NCBI GenBank assembly: GCA_024682115.1
Contig: JAIKZO010000065.1
Coordinates: forward strand, 1-64,000
Direction: 5' to 3'
Origin: Lachnospiraceae bacterium
Lineage (GTDB): Bacteria > Bacillota > Clostridia > Lachnospirales > Lachnospiraceae
Length of the DNA stretch: 64,000 nucleotides
A model generated the notes under the pieces. It did not search any database. It was not told the origin of the DNA and saw only the letters and a program-made list of their open reading frames with translations. A program made the translations under genes and the position numbers. Shown in pieces: positions 19,822 to 28,860 of this stretch (positions are counted from its first letter, which is position 1; every line of letters starts with the position of its first letter).

Positions 19822-21419
19822 GAAACGGTTATTTTCAGATCGGTTGCACTCCGAACGGAACCATACTGAAGGTTTTCAAGCCCAAAGACGGCGGGCTTCA
19901 GGCAGATCCGAAGGAGATCACTGAGTATCTTTCAAACAATCAGGTCATGTATTCTGCGCCCTCTATCAATCAGGGGCTTAATGTACTTGCCACTTCCGAC
20001 AAAGACAATCAGCTGATTTTATTGAATAAGGATCTTATCAGTGAAATTGATGAGAGTTATGTTCTGCGATCTTCCGCAGATAAGATGACTCTGACGGCCA
20101 GGTTCTATCCTCCTTCAATGAAGGGCAGAAGGCTTCCGCTTGCGGAGATATTAAATGATCTCAGCTTTAAGGGTGTAAAGCACGGAATAAAACAGGACGT
20201 TCTCGAGCAGTTCGTTAAGGAACCGCGTTACTGTGAAGATATAGTCGTAGCGGAAGGAACTCCCGTAGTTCAGGGAGAACACGCGAGGATCGAGTATTAT
20301 TTCGAGACCGACTTAAGCACCAAACCTACTCTTTCCGAAGACGGTTCGGTGGATTTCTTTAATCTTAAAACATTTACCCAGTGCAAGAAAGGTGATATAC
20401 TTGCAAGGCTCATACCTCAGAAAGAGGGAACGCCCGGAACGACGGTATTCGGCGATTCCGTTAAGCCTCTTGATGTAAAGAGAGCCGCTCTTAAATACGG
20501 ACGTAATATCGCCTGCTCCGAAGACGGAAAGGTACTTACCGCAGAGGTTAACGGACATGTTTCCCTGGTGGATGATAAGGTTTTCCTTTCCGATGTAATG
20601 GAACTTGATAATGTCGGTACCGCGACCGGAAACATCGAATATGAAGGAAGCGTCGTCGTACTCGGAAATGTTTGTGAGAACTTTTCCGTTAAGGCAAAAG
20701 GCAATATTGAAGTACGCGGTGTCGTTGAGGGCGCGTACATAGAATCCGAGAGTGATATCATAATCGCCCGCGGAATGAACGGAATGGGAAAGGGTGTTTT
20801 AAAGGCAGGAAACAACGTTATCGTTAAGTTCCTTGAAAATGCCGAAGTTTCTGCCGGCGGATATGTGGCTGCGGATTCGATCCTTCACTGTAAGGTAAAT
20901 GCCGGGACCGAGATCACGGTTTCGGGTAAGAGAGGATTCATCACGGGCGGACACGTTTGTGCGAGAAGCCTGATCGCGGTTAAGACACTCGGTTCCGAGA
21001 TGGGAGCCGATACCATAGTCGAAGTCGGAGTTGACCCCAAGATCAAAGCCAGGGTACAGGAGATCCAGAAAAAGGTTCAGGACAACAAAAAATCACTTGA
21101 ACAGTCTGAACCCGTACTGGCCAATTTCATCAAAAAGATGCAGAGCGGGGTACCCCTTTCGAAAGACCAGAAGATGTACATGCAGACTCTTCTGGAGGAG
21201 AGTAAGATTAAGAAAGCGGAGCTTGAGGAACTGACTACGGAATATGATTCGTATCAGGATATCCTTGAAGGCTCGAACGATGCAAGGATCCAGGTTACCG
21301 GGGATGTTTATGCCGGTACCAAGATCGTTATTTCCGATGCATCGATGGTAGTTAAGTCAACAATGAAATACTGTCAGTTCAAGAAGGTTGCCGGAGACGT
21401 AAAGATGACGGCTCTGTAA
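19818..21419 (+). CDS. FapA/DUF342-type flagellar-assembly-associated protein
   Basis: GTG start; repeated beta-helix-like IEVRGVVEGAYIESESDIIIARGMNGMGKG region typical of DUF342. Confidence 0.85.
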   Translation: MRNGYFQIGCTPNGTILKVFKPKDGGLQADPKEITEYLSNNQVMYSAPSINQGLNVLATSDKDNQLILLNKDLISEIDESYVLRSSADKMTLTARFYPPSMKGRRLPLAEILNDLSFKGVKHGIKQDVLEQFVKEPRYCEDIVVAEGTPVVQGEHARIEYYFETDLSTKPTLSEDGSVDFFNLKTFTQCKKGDILARLIPQKEGTPGTTVFGDSVKPLDVKRAALKYGRNIACSEDGKVLTAEVNGHVSLVDDKVFLSDVMELDNVGTATGNIEYEGSVVVLGNVCENFSVKAKGNIEVRGVVEGAYIESESDIIIARGMNGMGKGVLKAGNNVIVKFLENAEVSAGGYVAADSILHCKVNAGTEITVSGKRGFITGGHVCARSLIAVKTLGSEMGADTIVEVGVDPKIKARVQEIQKKVQDNKKSLEQSEPVLANFIKKMQSGVPLSKDQKMYMQTLLEESKIKKAELEELTTEYDSYQDILEGSNDARIQVTGDVYAGTKIVISDASMVVKSTMKYCQFKKVAGDVKMTAL

Positions 21420-21431
21420 GGGGGTAAACTT

Positions 21432-21749
21432 ATGACTATTTCCAGGGTTGAACTTCAGGGGCAGATAATGCATGCCCAGGATTATACCAACATCAAGCAT
21501 CATGAAGACCACCATTCCACAGTGGTTCAGGGACAGTTGACCGATATAAACGATAAAGCTGCAGAGCTTAAGCTTCATCAGGTAAACGACCCCGAACAGG
21601 CGGAGAACAGGCGTGGTAATTTTGATGCCAAGGATGAGGGTTCCAATCAGTATGCCGGAGACGGCGGTGCAAAACGTCACAAAAAGGAAGAAAGCGACGG
21701 GAAGGTTATATTAAAAGCCCCCGAGCACGGGTTTGATCTGAAGATATGA
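21432..21749 (+). CDS. Hypothetical protein of flagellar operon
   Basis: 105 aa hydrophilic ORF with stop overlapping the next start; no family recognised. Confidence 0.6.
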   Translation: MTISRVELQGQIMHAQDYTNIKHHEDHHSTVVQGQLTDINDKAAELKLHQVNDPEQAENRRGNFDAKDEGSNQYAGDGGAKRHKKEESDGKVILKAPEHGFDLKI

Positions 21750-22789
21750 CTATAGGATATATTTTATTAGTGCTGGGTATCATTGTGTTTGTTCTGAGTT
21801 TTCTGATACCCGTAAAATCACAGGATGAAAAAGCTGCAGAATTCAGCGAGGATATGATAAGGGATATGGTCGGTAAGGAGGTAGAATCCGCCAAGGGCCA
21901 TATCAATGATATCGTCGATGAGACAATAAACTATTCCGTGGAGAAGACGGAACGCTCAATGGACAGGATAACCAACGAAAAGATGCTGGCCATCAATGAG
22001 TATTCCGACACGGTACTCCAGGAGATAAACAAGAACCACCAGGAAGTGGTTTTTCTTTATGATATGCTCAATGACAAGCATGAGAATCTGAAGAATACCG
22101 TTTCCGAGGTTGAAAAGACCGCTTCAGAGGTCAAGCAGGCCGTTAAGGATGCGGAGCTTACCGCCAAGGAAACCAGCCGTCATGCCATGGAAGCGAAAGA
22201 AGCGGCGATGGAAGCAAACGCAAATGCCGTAAAAGCGGCCGATGCGAGTGCCAATTATGCCGACTTAAAGCTTGATGACGGATTTGTTCCGGGGATCGCA
22301 ACCCTTGTTGCGGAAACCGCGAATATAGGCTCCGACAGAACGGAAGATGAAGCACCTGCACAGAACGGCAGGATCTCTGCGATCGACAGGCTTAAAATGG
22401 TACAGGCTTCGCAGGAGGAACCCGAAGAGCCTGCTGCGGAAGATAATGAATCAAAGCCTCAGCGTAAAAAGCGCACCACCAAACCCAGGGTTCGTGAAGA
22501 AGCCGTTATTTTGGGAAGTGATGACAATGATGAGCAGGGACTTTGGAATAACGGACTTGAGATAGTCAAATCCGAAGAAAACGAAGAGAACTTTGCGCCG
22601 AGGGATCCTTCCGAAGTGCCTAATCTGAATCTCGGGGAAAATCCCGTCGGAAGAAGCGGCGGAAGAAATAAGAACGAACAGATACTTGAACTTCACAGTG
22701 CGGGAAAATCCAACATGGCAATAGCCAAGGAACTTGGGCTCGGCATAGGTGAAGTAAAACTGGTAATAGACCTTTTTGAAGGAATGTAA
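21746..22789 (+). CDS. SwrB/DUF6115-like membrane-anchored coiled-coil protein
   Basis: N-terminal TM, long coiled coil, C-terminal HTH-like NEQILELHSAGKSNMAIAKELGLGIGEVKLVIDLFEGM; end-of-fla/che-operon position like B. subtilis swrB. Confidence 0.7.
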   Translation: MTIGYILLVLGIIVFVLSFLIPVKSQDEKAAEFSEDMIRDMVGKEVESAKGHINDIVDETINYSVEKTERSMDRITNEKMLAINEYSDTVLQEINKNHQEVVFLYDMLNDKHENLKNTVSEVEKTASEVKQAVKDAELTAKETSRHAMEAKEAAMEANANAVKAADASANYADLKLDDGFVPGIATLVAETANIGSDRTEDEAPAQNGRISAIDRLKMVQASQEEPEEPAAEDNESKPQRKKRTTKPRVREEAVILGSDDNDEQGLWNNGLEIVKSEENEENFAPRDPSEVPNLNLGENPVGRSGGRNKNEQILELHSAGKSNMAIAKELGLGIGEVKLVIDLFEGM

Positions 22790-23470
22790 ATGAATCTTAA
22801 GTTTTATTTGAGGGGCTTGGGTATCGGGATCATAGTCACGGCAGTGATCATGCTTGTGATCGCCGGACGTCTTAACAAGCCCTTAAGTGATGAAGAAATC
22901 AAAAAAAAGGCCGGACTTCTCGGAATGGTAGAATCTGACGGCTTGCTCACGGAAGTAGTTCCTGCGGACCAGAACGGACAGGTGACGGACGACGGGACAG
23001 GAAGCGTAACGGACAGCTCCGAAGGAGATACTGCATCCAACGATAAACTCGATGAGATAGAGCAGCTCGTTGACGAAGCCGATGCTTATCTTGAAGAGAA
23101 GAACGGTGAAGAAAACGGGGAGATCTCCGATACGGAGAGTGAGGAAACATCAGAGCCGGAAGCAACTCCCGAGCCCACTCCCGAACCGACTCCCGAGCCT
23201 ACACCGGAACCGACCCCCGAACCCGTTAAAGAAGTCGAGGAGACCGTTTCTCCTTCAAACGGACCGTCTTTGACATTTGTTATCAACAAGGGAGAGAGTT
23301 CTTATACGATAGCAAAAAATCTTGAAGATAAGGGATTTGTCTCATCCGCCAGAGAGTTTGATACATACCTTTGCGATAAAGGTCTGGACAGATATCTGAG
23401 CGCGGGAACATACGAACTGTCTTCGGGAATGACATACGAAGAACTGGCCAAAAAGATATCGAATCGTTAG
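22790..23470 (+). CDS. Membrane protein with PTPEP linker and MltG/YceG-like N-domain at C-terminus
   Basis: N-terminal TM, (PTPE)n linker, FVINKGESSYTIAKNLEDKGFVSSAREFDTYL...LSAGTYELSSGMTYEELAKKI. Confidence 0.7.
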   Translation: MNLKFYLRGLGIGIIVTAVIMLVIAGRLNKPLSDEEIKKKAGLLGMVESDGLLTEVVPADQNGQVTDDGTGSVTDSSEGDTASNDKLDEIEQLVDEADAYLEEKNGEENGEISDTESEETSEPEATPEPTPEPTPEPTPEPTPEPVKEVEETVSPSNGPSLTFVINKGESSYTIAKNLEDKGFVSSAREFDTYLCDKGLDRYLSAGTYELSSGMTYEELAKKISNR

Positions 23471-23482
23471 TATATAAAATAA

Positions 23483-23511
23483 AAAAAGAATCCTGAAACA
23501 GGATTCTTTTT
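23483..23511. terminator. Bidirectional rho-independent terminator between fla/che operon and tRNA-Pro
   Basis: AAAAAGAATCCTG-AAA-CAGGATTCTTTTT, 13-bp stem with A/T tracts on both sides. Confidence 0.9.
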
Positions 23512-23513
23512 AG

Positions 23514-23586
23514 TCGGAGTGACAAGACTTGAACTTGCGGCCTCTTCGTCCCTAACGAAGCGCTCTACCACCTGAGCCACACCCCG
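23514..23586 (-). tRNA. tRNA-Pro (anticodon AGG)
   Basis: Reverse complement CGGGGTGTGGCTCAGGTGGTAGAGCGCTTCGTTAGGGACGAAGAGGCCGCAAGTTCAAGTCTTGTCACTCCGA folds as cloverleaf; anticodon loop TTAGGGA; C1-G72 and G37 typical of bacterial tRNA-Pro; no encoded CCA. Confidence 0.93.
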
Positions 23587-23653
23587 AAACGCAAGTTACA
23601 TTATATATGTATGTCTGATAAAATGCAACTACTTTTTAAAAGGAGATAAAAAA

Positions 23654-24826
23654 ATGGATTACGGAAAGATCGCTCTTGAGAAACATAAGGAATGGAAGGG
23701 AAAGCTCGAGATCAAGTGCAGAGCCGATGTAGACAGCTCGGAAGCCCTCAGTATAGCTTATACTCCGGGTGTTGCGACTCCCTGTCTTGAGATACAGAAA
23801 GATGTTGACTTAAGTTACGAACTGACAAGAAGGTGGAACACGGTCGCTGTCGTAACGGACGGAACCGCGGTCCTCGGGCTCGGTGATATAGGACCGGAGG
23901 CGGGAATGCCCGTCATGGAAGGAAAATGCGTCCTATTTAAGGCTTTCGGCGATGTTGATGCCATCCCTCTTTGCATAAGGTCAAAGGATGTTGACGAGAT
24001 AGTAAATACCGTAAAACTTCTTGCGGGCTCTTTCGGAGGAGTAAATCTTGAGGATATTTCGGCACCCAGATGCTTTGAGATAGAAAAGAAACTCAAGGAA
24101 TGCTGCGATATTCCCATTTTCCATGACGACCAGCACGGAACCGCTGTAATAACCCTTGCCGGTCTTATGAATGCCCTTAAGGTAGTAGGAAAGAAGATCG
24201 AAGACATCAAGATCGTCACATCAGGTGCGGGTGCCGCAGGTATCGCGATCATAAAGCTCCTTATGTCCATGGGACTTAAGAACGTGATCATGACCGACAG
24301 GAAGGGTGCGATCTACGAAGGCAGGGAAGGCCTTAATCCCATAAAGGAAGAAATGGCCAGGATAACCAATCCCGGAAAAGAATCGGGAACTTTGGCCGAT
24401 GTCATAAAAGGTGCCGATGTATTCATTGGTGTTTCGGCGCCCGGAACACTCACAAAGGATATGGTAAGGAGCATGGCAAAGGATCCGATCGTCTTTGCAT
24501 GTGCAAATCCGACTCCCGAGATATTCCCGGATGAAGCCAAAGAAGCGGGTGCCGCCGTGGTTTCGACCGGAAGGAGCGATTATCCGAACCAGGTAAATAA
24601 CGTACTCTGTTTCCCCGGTATCTTCAGGGGAGCGCTAGATGTCCGTGCAAGAGATATAAATGACGAGATGAAGATAGCGGCCGCCAAGGCGCTGGCCGGA
24701 CTAATCCCGGATGATGAGCTTTCTGCGGATAATATCCTGCCCAAGGCATTCGACCCGAGGGTAAAGGATGCGGTAGCGAAGGCTGCGGCTGAGGCTGCAA
24801 TAAAGAGTGGAGTAGCTAGGATCTGA
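23654..24826 (+). CDS. NAD(P)-dependent malic enzyme
   Basis: SIAYTPGVATPCLEI, VTDGTAVLGLGDIGPEAGMPVMEGK, FHDDQHGTAVI, GAGAAGIAIIKLL. Confidence 0.95.
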   Translation: MDYGKIALEKHKEWKGKLEIKCRADVDSSEALSIAYTPGVATPCLEIQKDVDLSYELTRRWNTVAVVTDGTAVLGLGDIGPEAGMPVMEGKCVLFKAFGDVDAIPLCIRSKDVDEIVNTVKLLAGSFGGVNLEDISAPRCFEIEKKLKECCDIPIFHDDQHGTAVITLAGLMNALKVVGKKIEDIKIVTSGAGAAGIAIIKLLMSMGLKNVIMTDRKGAIYEGREGLNPIKEEMARITNPGKESGTLADVIKGADVFIGVSAPGTLTKDMVRSMAKDPIVFACANPTPEIFPDEAKEAGAAVVSTGRSDYPNQVNNVLCFPGIFRGALDVRARDINDEMKIAAAKALAGLIPDDELSADNILPKAFDPRVKDAVAKAAAEAAIKSGVARI

Positions 24827-24846
24827 CAGAAACAGGGTACTTTTAG

Positions 24847-26010
24847 ATGGAATCTACGATAAATATGACAGCCGTATTTGTTGCGGATTATATAGGCGTA
24901 CTTTTCTTGAGCATAGTTCTCCTTACCAAAGGATGGAACCTTCCGACCAGGCGTAAGGAGAGCATCATTCTGTGCGTTCTTATCTCGGCTACTTTGTTCG
25001 ATTGCGCGATCGACCCTTTTGTATTTCTGGTAGACGGAAAGCCCGGAATGTTCAACCGTATGGTCGGTCTTTTGGGGAATTCGGCCCTATACATCTACAA
25101 CCTGATAGTCGGTACGGGCATGCTCGCACTTATCGTAATGCACATAAACAAAAGCATATCCAGGTTCCAGTATGTGGTCGTTTGGATCATAACGATAATG
25201 GAATCGGTTCTTCTTTTGATCAATTTCTTTTACCCCATCGTATTTTCGATCGACGAAAACAATGTATATAAGCGCGGACCCGGGTATGCGGTATATATAA
25301 TCGCCGCTTTCTATCTTCTCGGTTATGCTCTTTTTGTGTACGGGATCGCCAAGTTCAGGGATGATTCGGTAAGGTATTTTCCGGTCTGGGAATTTGTCAT
25401 CCCGATATCGCTCGGTGTTACGATACAGACGGCTTTCTATGGCCTTTCGGTCCAGCCTGTCAGTTTTGCGGTGGCCTTCTGTGTCCTTCTCATAAGTCTT
25501 CAGAATGAGTGTATCTTTATCGATAAGCTGACCGGGGTTTATAACCGGTATGAGCTTGAGAAGATCCTCCGCCAGTATTCGGGAAGACGGATCAAAAGGA
25601 TCGGAGCGATAATGATCGATATGAACGACTTCAAATCGATAAACGACAATTATTCGCATGAAGAGGGCGATAACGCACTGGTGGCTGTCGCCAATATCCT
25701 GACAGAGGTCATCCAGAACAAGGGGACGATCATAAGATACGCCGGAGACGAGTTCGTGGTCATAATAAGCAAGGCCGGAGAAGAATCCCTTAAGAACTGC
25801 TGTGAGGGTATATGCCGGAAGATGGAAGAATATAACGCGACTTCGGATAAGCCTTATAAGCTTTCCGCGGCTCTGGGATCCGATGTTTTTGAACTGGGAG
25901 GGGAAAAGGGCACGGACTTCCTTACGAGGATAGACCGGCTGATGTACGAGAACAAAAGAGAATACTACACGATGCATGACAGAAGAAACATATCAAGAGG
26001 CAATACGTGA
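24847..26010 (+). CDS. Multi-TM diguanylate cyclase (GGDEF domain, AGDEF variant)
   Basis: About 7 N-terminal TM segments; DKLTGVYNRYELE...MIDMNDFKSINDNYSHEEGD...IRYAGDEFVVI. Confidence 0.9.
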   Translation: MESTINMTAVFVADYIGVLFLSIVLLTKGWNLPTRRKESIILCVLISATLFDCAIDPFVFLVDGKPGMFNRMVGLLGNSALYIYNLIVGTGMLALIVMHINKSISRFQYVVVWIITIMESVLLLINFFYPIVFSIDENNVYKRGPGYAVYIIAAFYLLGYALFVYGIAKFRDDSVRYFPVWEFVIPISLGVTIQTAFYGLSVQPVSFAVAFCVLLISLQNECIFIDKLTGVYNRYELEKILRQYSGRRIKRIGAIMIDMNDFKSINDNYSHEEGDNALVAVANILTEVIQNKGTIIRYAGDEFVVIISKAGEESLKNCCEGICRKMEEYNATSDKPYKLSAALGSDVFELGGEKGTDFLTRIDRLMYENKREYYTMHDRRNISRGNT

Positions 26011-26297
26011 TAATAGAAAAAGAAAAATTCAACATTCTTAATTTCATAAAAAAGGATGACTATACCGGATCATATTCTGGCATGAGATATCTCATCCGAT
26101 CTGCGGGTAAAGAAGAAATGAAGGTCTATATATGGCCGGAGCCTTACTCTTTTTCAAAAACGGATAAGGAACTCATCATAGAGAAGACCTTTCCGCTTAA
26201 TATGGACGGACTTGAAGAAGCGAGGGTTTATCTCAACGATCAGTACGAAGCTCAGAAGGCACTTTGGGGGCTTTCTTTGGGCAAGCACATTGTCTGA
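26007..26297 (+). CDS. Hypothetical protein
   Basis: 96 aa ORF overlapping GGDEF gene stop; no family recognised. Confidence 0.6.
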   Translation: MIIEKEKFNILNFIKKDDYTGSYSGMRYLIRSAGKEEMKVYIWPEPYSFSKTDKELIIEKTFPLNMDGLEEARVYLNDQYEAQKALWGLSLGKHIV

Positions 26298-26370
26298 CGG
26301 GATAAAAAATCAAAAAAAATATTTGTTTTTGTTTGGATTTGTTGTAAAATATCTTCGTTGGAGGTGAAAG

Positions 26371-26640
26371 ATGTCTTCTTTGGATATTGGAGTAGTTAAC
26401 AGAGAGGTTGCCTTTTGCAGGGTATACAGCAAAGAGGCTAAGGAGAAGCTCGAAAAGCTTTTCTTAAAGAACCAGATCTCATATTTCGTTGAATGTCAGG
26501 AAAAATCTTTATTATCGAAGCTTATGGGCAAAGGAGACAGGAATGTCTTTACGATAAAGATCAATGATGCCGATCTCGGAAAAGCCACGGCTCTGGTACA
26601 GGGTATAGATTCCGTTAAGGTAAGGAAGCCCAGACCTTAG
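26371..26640 (+). CDS. Small hypothetical protein
   Basis: 89 aa ORF with good RBS (ttggaggtgaaag-atg), own candidate promoter and downstream terminator. Confidence 0.7.
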   Translation: MSSLDIGVVNREVAFCRVYSKEAKEKLEKLFLKNQISYFVECQEKSLLSKLMGKGDRNVFTIKINDADLGKATALVQGIDSVKVRKPRP

Positions 26641-26670
26641 TTTACAGTCATCCAAAATAAAAACAGTGAG

Positions 26671-26699
26671 AAAAGTCCTTGCAAACAGGGACTTTTTTT
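26671..26699 (+). terminator. Rho-independent terminator
   Basis: AAAGTCC-TTGCAAACAG-GGACTTT followed by T-tract. Confidence 0.85.
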
Positions 26700-26707
26700 G
26701 ATAAAAT
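26679..26707 (+). promoter_or_regulatory. Candidate rpsB promoter overlapping the terminator
   Basis: TTGCAA (26679-26684), 17-bp spacer, TAAAAT (26702-26707) with upstream TG (extended -10). Confidence 0.6.
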
Positions 26708-26713
26708 CGTTTA

Positions 26714-26884
26714 GTGCGTCGATAAAAGCCTGTATTTACAGGAGGGAGGCGCAAGGAAACCAATAAACACGCGTGTTTCCGGGGCGGGTGCCCTTGCTCG
26801 GGGTTGGCTCCATACGCGGTACTGTCAGATAAAGACAGACAGCGGGAGATATGCGGAAGTTCAAACCGAAACGGAGGTAGAAAA
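26714..26884 (+). ncRNA. Candidate structured 5' leader of rpsB-tsf
   Basis: About 170 nt untranslated leader with CCTGTA/TACAGG, GGAAAC/GTTTCC, GCAAGG/CCTTGC and CTGTC/GACAG pairings, some mutually exclusive. Confidence 0.45.
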
Positions 26885-27652
26885 ATGAGCGTTATTGCAA
26901 TGAAACAGTTATTGGAAGCAGGTGTTCATTTCGGACATCAGACCAGAAGATGGAACCCTAAAATGGCTCCCTACATCTTCACTGAAAGAAACGGTATCCA
27001 CATCATCGATCTTCAGAAGACGGTAGGAAAAGTTGACGAAGCCTACAGAGCGGTTTTCGAGATCGCACAGCAGGGTGGAACGATCCTCTTCGTAGGAACA
27101 AAGAAGCAGGCTCAGGACGCTGTTAAGGCAGAGGCGGAGCGTTGCGGAATGTACTATGTAAATGAAAGATGGCTCGGTGGTATGCTTACAAACTTCAAGA
27201 CCATCCAGTCTCGTATCGACAGACTTAAGAAGATCGAAAAGATGTCTGAGGACGGAACATTTGATGTACTTCCCAAGAAAGAAGTAATCGCACTCAGAAA
27301 AGAATGGGAGAAGCTCGAGAAGAACCTTGGCGGTATCAAGGAAATGAGAAGGATCCCCGATGCTATATTCGTTGTAGATCCCAAGAAGGAAAGGATCTGC
27401 GTTCAGGAAGCACGTTCACTCGGTATCACTCTTATCGGTATCGGTGATACGAACTGCGATCCCGAAGAACTTGATTTCATCATCCCCGGTAACGATGATG
27501 CTATAAGAGCCGTTAAACTCATAGCAGGTAAGATGGCTGATGCGGTCATCGAAGCCAAAGAAGGTGAAGAGGCAGTAACGGCTGAAGATGCCAATGCTGA
27601 CGCACAGGCTGAAGCAACCGATGTTGAAGAGGTTGCAGCTGAGGAAGCATAA
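26885..27652 (+). CDS. rpsB: 30S ribosomal protein S2
   Basis: [46 protein letters not shown]; the ORF-track extension to 26804 lies in the leader. Confidence 0.97.
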   Translation: MSVIAMKQLLEAGVHFGHQTRRWNPKMAPYIFTERNGIHIIDLQKTVGKVDEAYRAVFEIAQQGGTILFVGTKKQAQDAVKAEAERCGMYYVNERWLGGMLTNFKTIQSRIDRLKKIEKMSEDGTFDVLPKKEVIALRKEWEKLEKNLGGIKEMRRIPDAIFVVDPKKERICVQEARSLGITLIGIGDTNCDPEELDFIIPGNDDAIRAVKLIAGKMADAVIEAKEGEEAVTAEDANADAQAEATDVEEVAAEEA

Positions 27653-27695
27653 AGATTTTTAGATAAGAACCGGAATTATTACAGGAGGAAATAAA

Positions 27696-28778
27696 ATGGC
27701 AGATATAACAGCTTCTATGGTCAAGGAATTAAGAGAGATGACCGGTGCCGGAATGATGGACTGTAAGAAGGCTCTTGCAGAGACAGACGGCGATATGCAG
27801 GCAGCAGTTGACGTTCTTAAGAAGTCAGGTGCGGCAAAGGCTGAAAAGAAAGCAGCAAGGATCGCTGCGGAAGGTATTACCAGAGTAGCGATAAATGATA
27901 AGAAGGCAGTTGTTGTCGAGGTTAATGCCGAGACAGACTTCGTTGCCAAGAATGAGGTTTTCCAGGAGTTCGTACAGTCAGTAGCCGATCTGGCTTTAAA
28001 GTCAGGGCTTAAGGGCGGTAAGGACGGAGAAGATATAGACAAGCTTCTTGAGACAGATAACTTAAAGGATACACTGGTTGAAAAGACAGCTACTATCGGT
28101 GAGAAGCTTTCCGTAAGAAGATTCGAGACCATCGAGGCGGATATGGTAGTTTCATATCTCCACGGCGGCGGAAGGATCGGAGTTCTTGTCGGAGCTGAAG
28201 GTGCTTCATCTGATGCAGCCAAGGAAGCTCTTACGAACGTAGCAATGCAGGTTGCGGCTATGAATCCCCAGTATATCAGCAAGACTGATATCTCTGAAGG
28301 CGAGCGTGCTAAGATTAGAGAAATCACGATAGACAGTGCTCTTAACGATCCCGCTTCTTTACCCAAGCCCATCCTTAATGCTCTCATCGAAAAGGCTCTT
28401 GCAGGAAAACTCTGGAGCGATGAAGATGTTGCCATCTATGAAGAGAAGAAGAGCAATATGAACTATCTGTTCAACTTCCTTTCAGATGCAGCCAGAGCAG
28501 CTCTTGCACAGCTCGGTCTCGAGAACAAGGCTTCTTATATCGAGGATAAGATCTTCAAGGGTCTTGTTGACGGACGTATCGCAAAGAACGAAAAAGAAAT
28601 CTGCCTTCTTGAGCAGGTTTATGTTAAGGCTGAAGACGGAAAGCAGACAGTTGCTGCTTACCTTAAGTCAGTAGATCCTTCGATCGTTATCAAGAAGATC
28701 GTAAGATTCGAAGTCGGCGAAGGAATGGAGAAGAAGAACGAGGACTTTGCGGCAGAAGTTGCAGCTCAGCTCGGTTAA
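27696..28778 (+). CDS. tsf: Translation elongation factor Ts
   Basis: MADITASMVKELREMTGAGMMDCKKALAETDGDMQAAVDVLKKSG; 360 aa with internal insertion. Confidence 0.96.
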   Translation: MADITASMVKELREMTGAGMMDCKKALAETDGDMQAAVDVLKKSGAAKAEKKAARIAAEGITRVAINDKKAVVVEVNAETDFVAKNEVFQEFVQSVADLALKSGLKGGKDGEDIDKLLETDNLKDTLVEKTATIGEKLSVRRFETIEADMVVSYLHGGGRIGVLVGAEGASSDAAKEALTNVAMQVAAMNPQYISKTDISEGERAKIREITIDSALNDPASLPKPILNALIEKALAGKLWSDEDVAIYEEKKSNMNYLFNFLSDAARAALAQLGLENKASYIEDKIFKGLVDGRIAKNEKEICLLEQVYVKAEDGKQTVAAYLKSVDPSIVIKKIVRFEVGEGMEKKNEDFAAEVAAQLG

Positions 28779-28819
28779 TTCATTCGCTTGGCGGATCATT
28801 CAATTCTATTTGTATTTAC

Positions 28820-28849
28820 GGAGCAGGTCATACGACCTGCTCCTTTTTT
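28820..28849 (+). terminator. Rho-independent terminator of rpsB-tsf
   Basis: GGAGCAGGTC-ATAC-GACCTGCTCC-TTTTTT. Confidence 0.95.
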
Positions 28850-28860
28850 CTGTCTGACTT

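Noticed and set aside
23157-23228. Tandem PTPEP-encoding repeat (and its antisense GSGVGSGV ORF) as a CRISPR-like or DNA repeat
   Set aside because: It is an in-frame Pro/Thr/Glu linker of the 22790-23470 protein; no spacers.
25727-25767. GGDEF domain as catalytically dead because of AGDEF
   Set aside because: First-position variants can still be active; the D-E-F core is intact, so no claim is made.
26804-26884. N-terminal extension of rpsB to 26804
   Set aside because: S2 proteins begin at [18 protein letters not shown]; the upstream sequence is leader RNA and a good RBS (acggaggtag) precedes ATG 26885.
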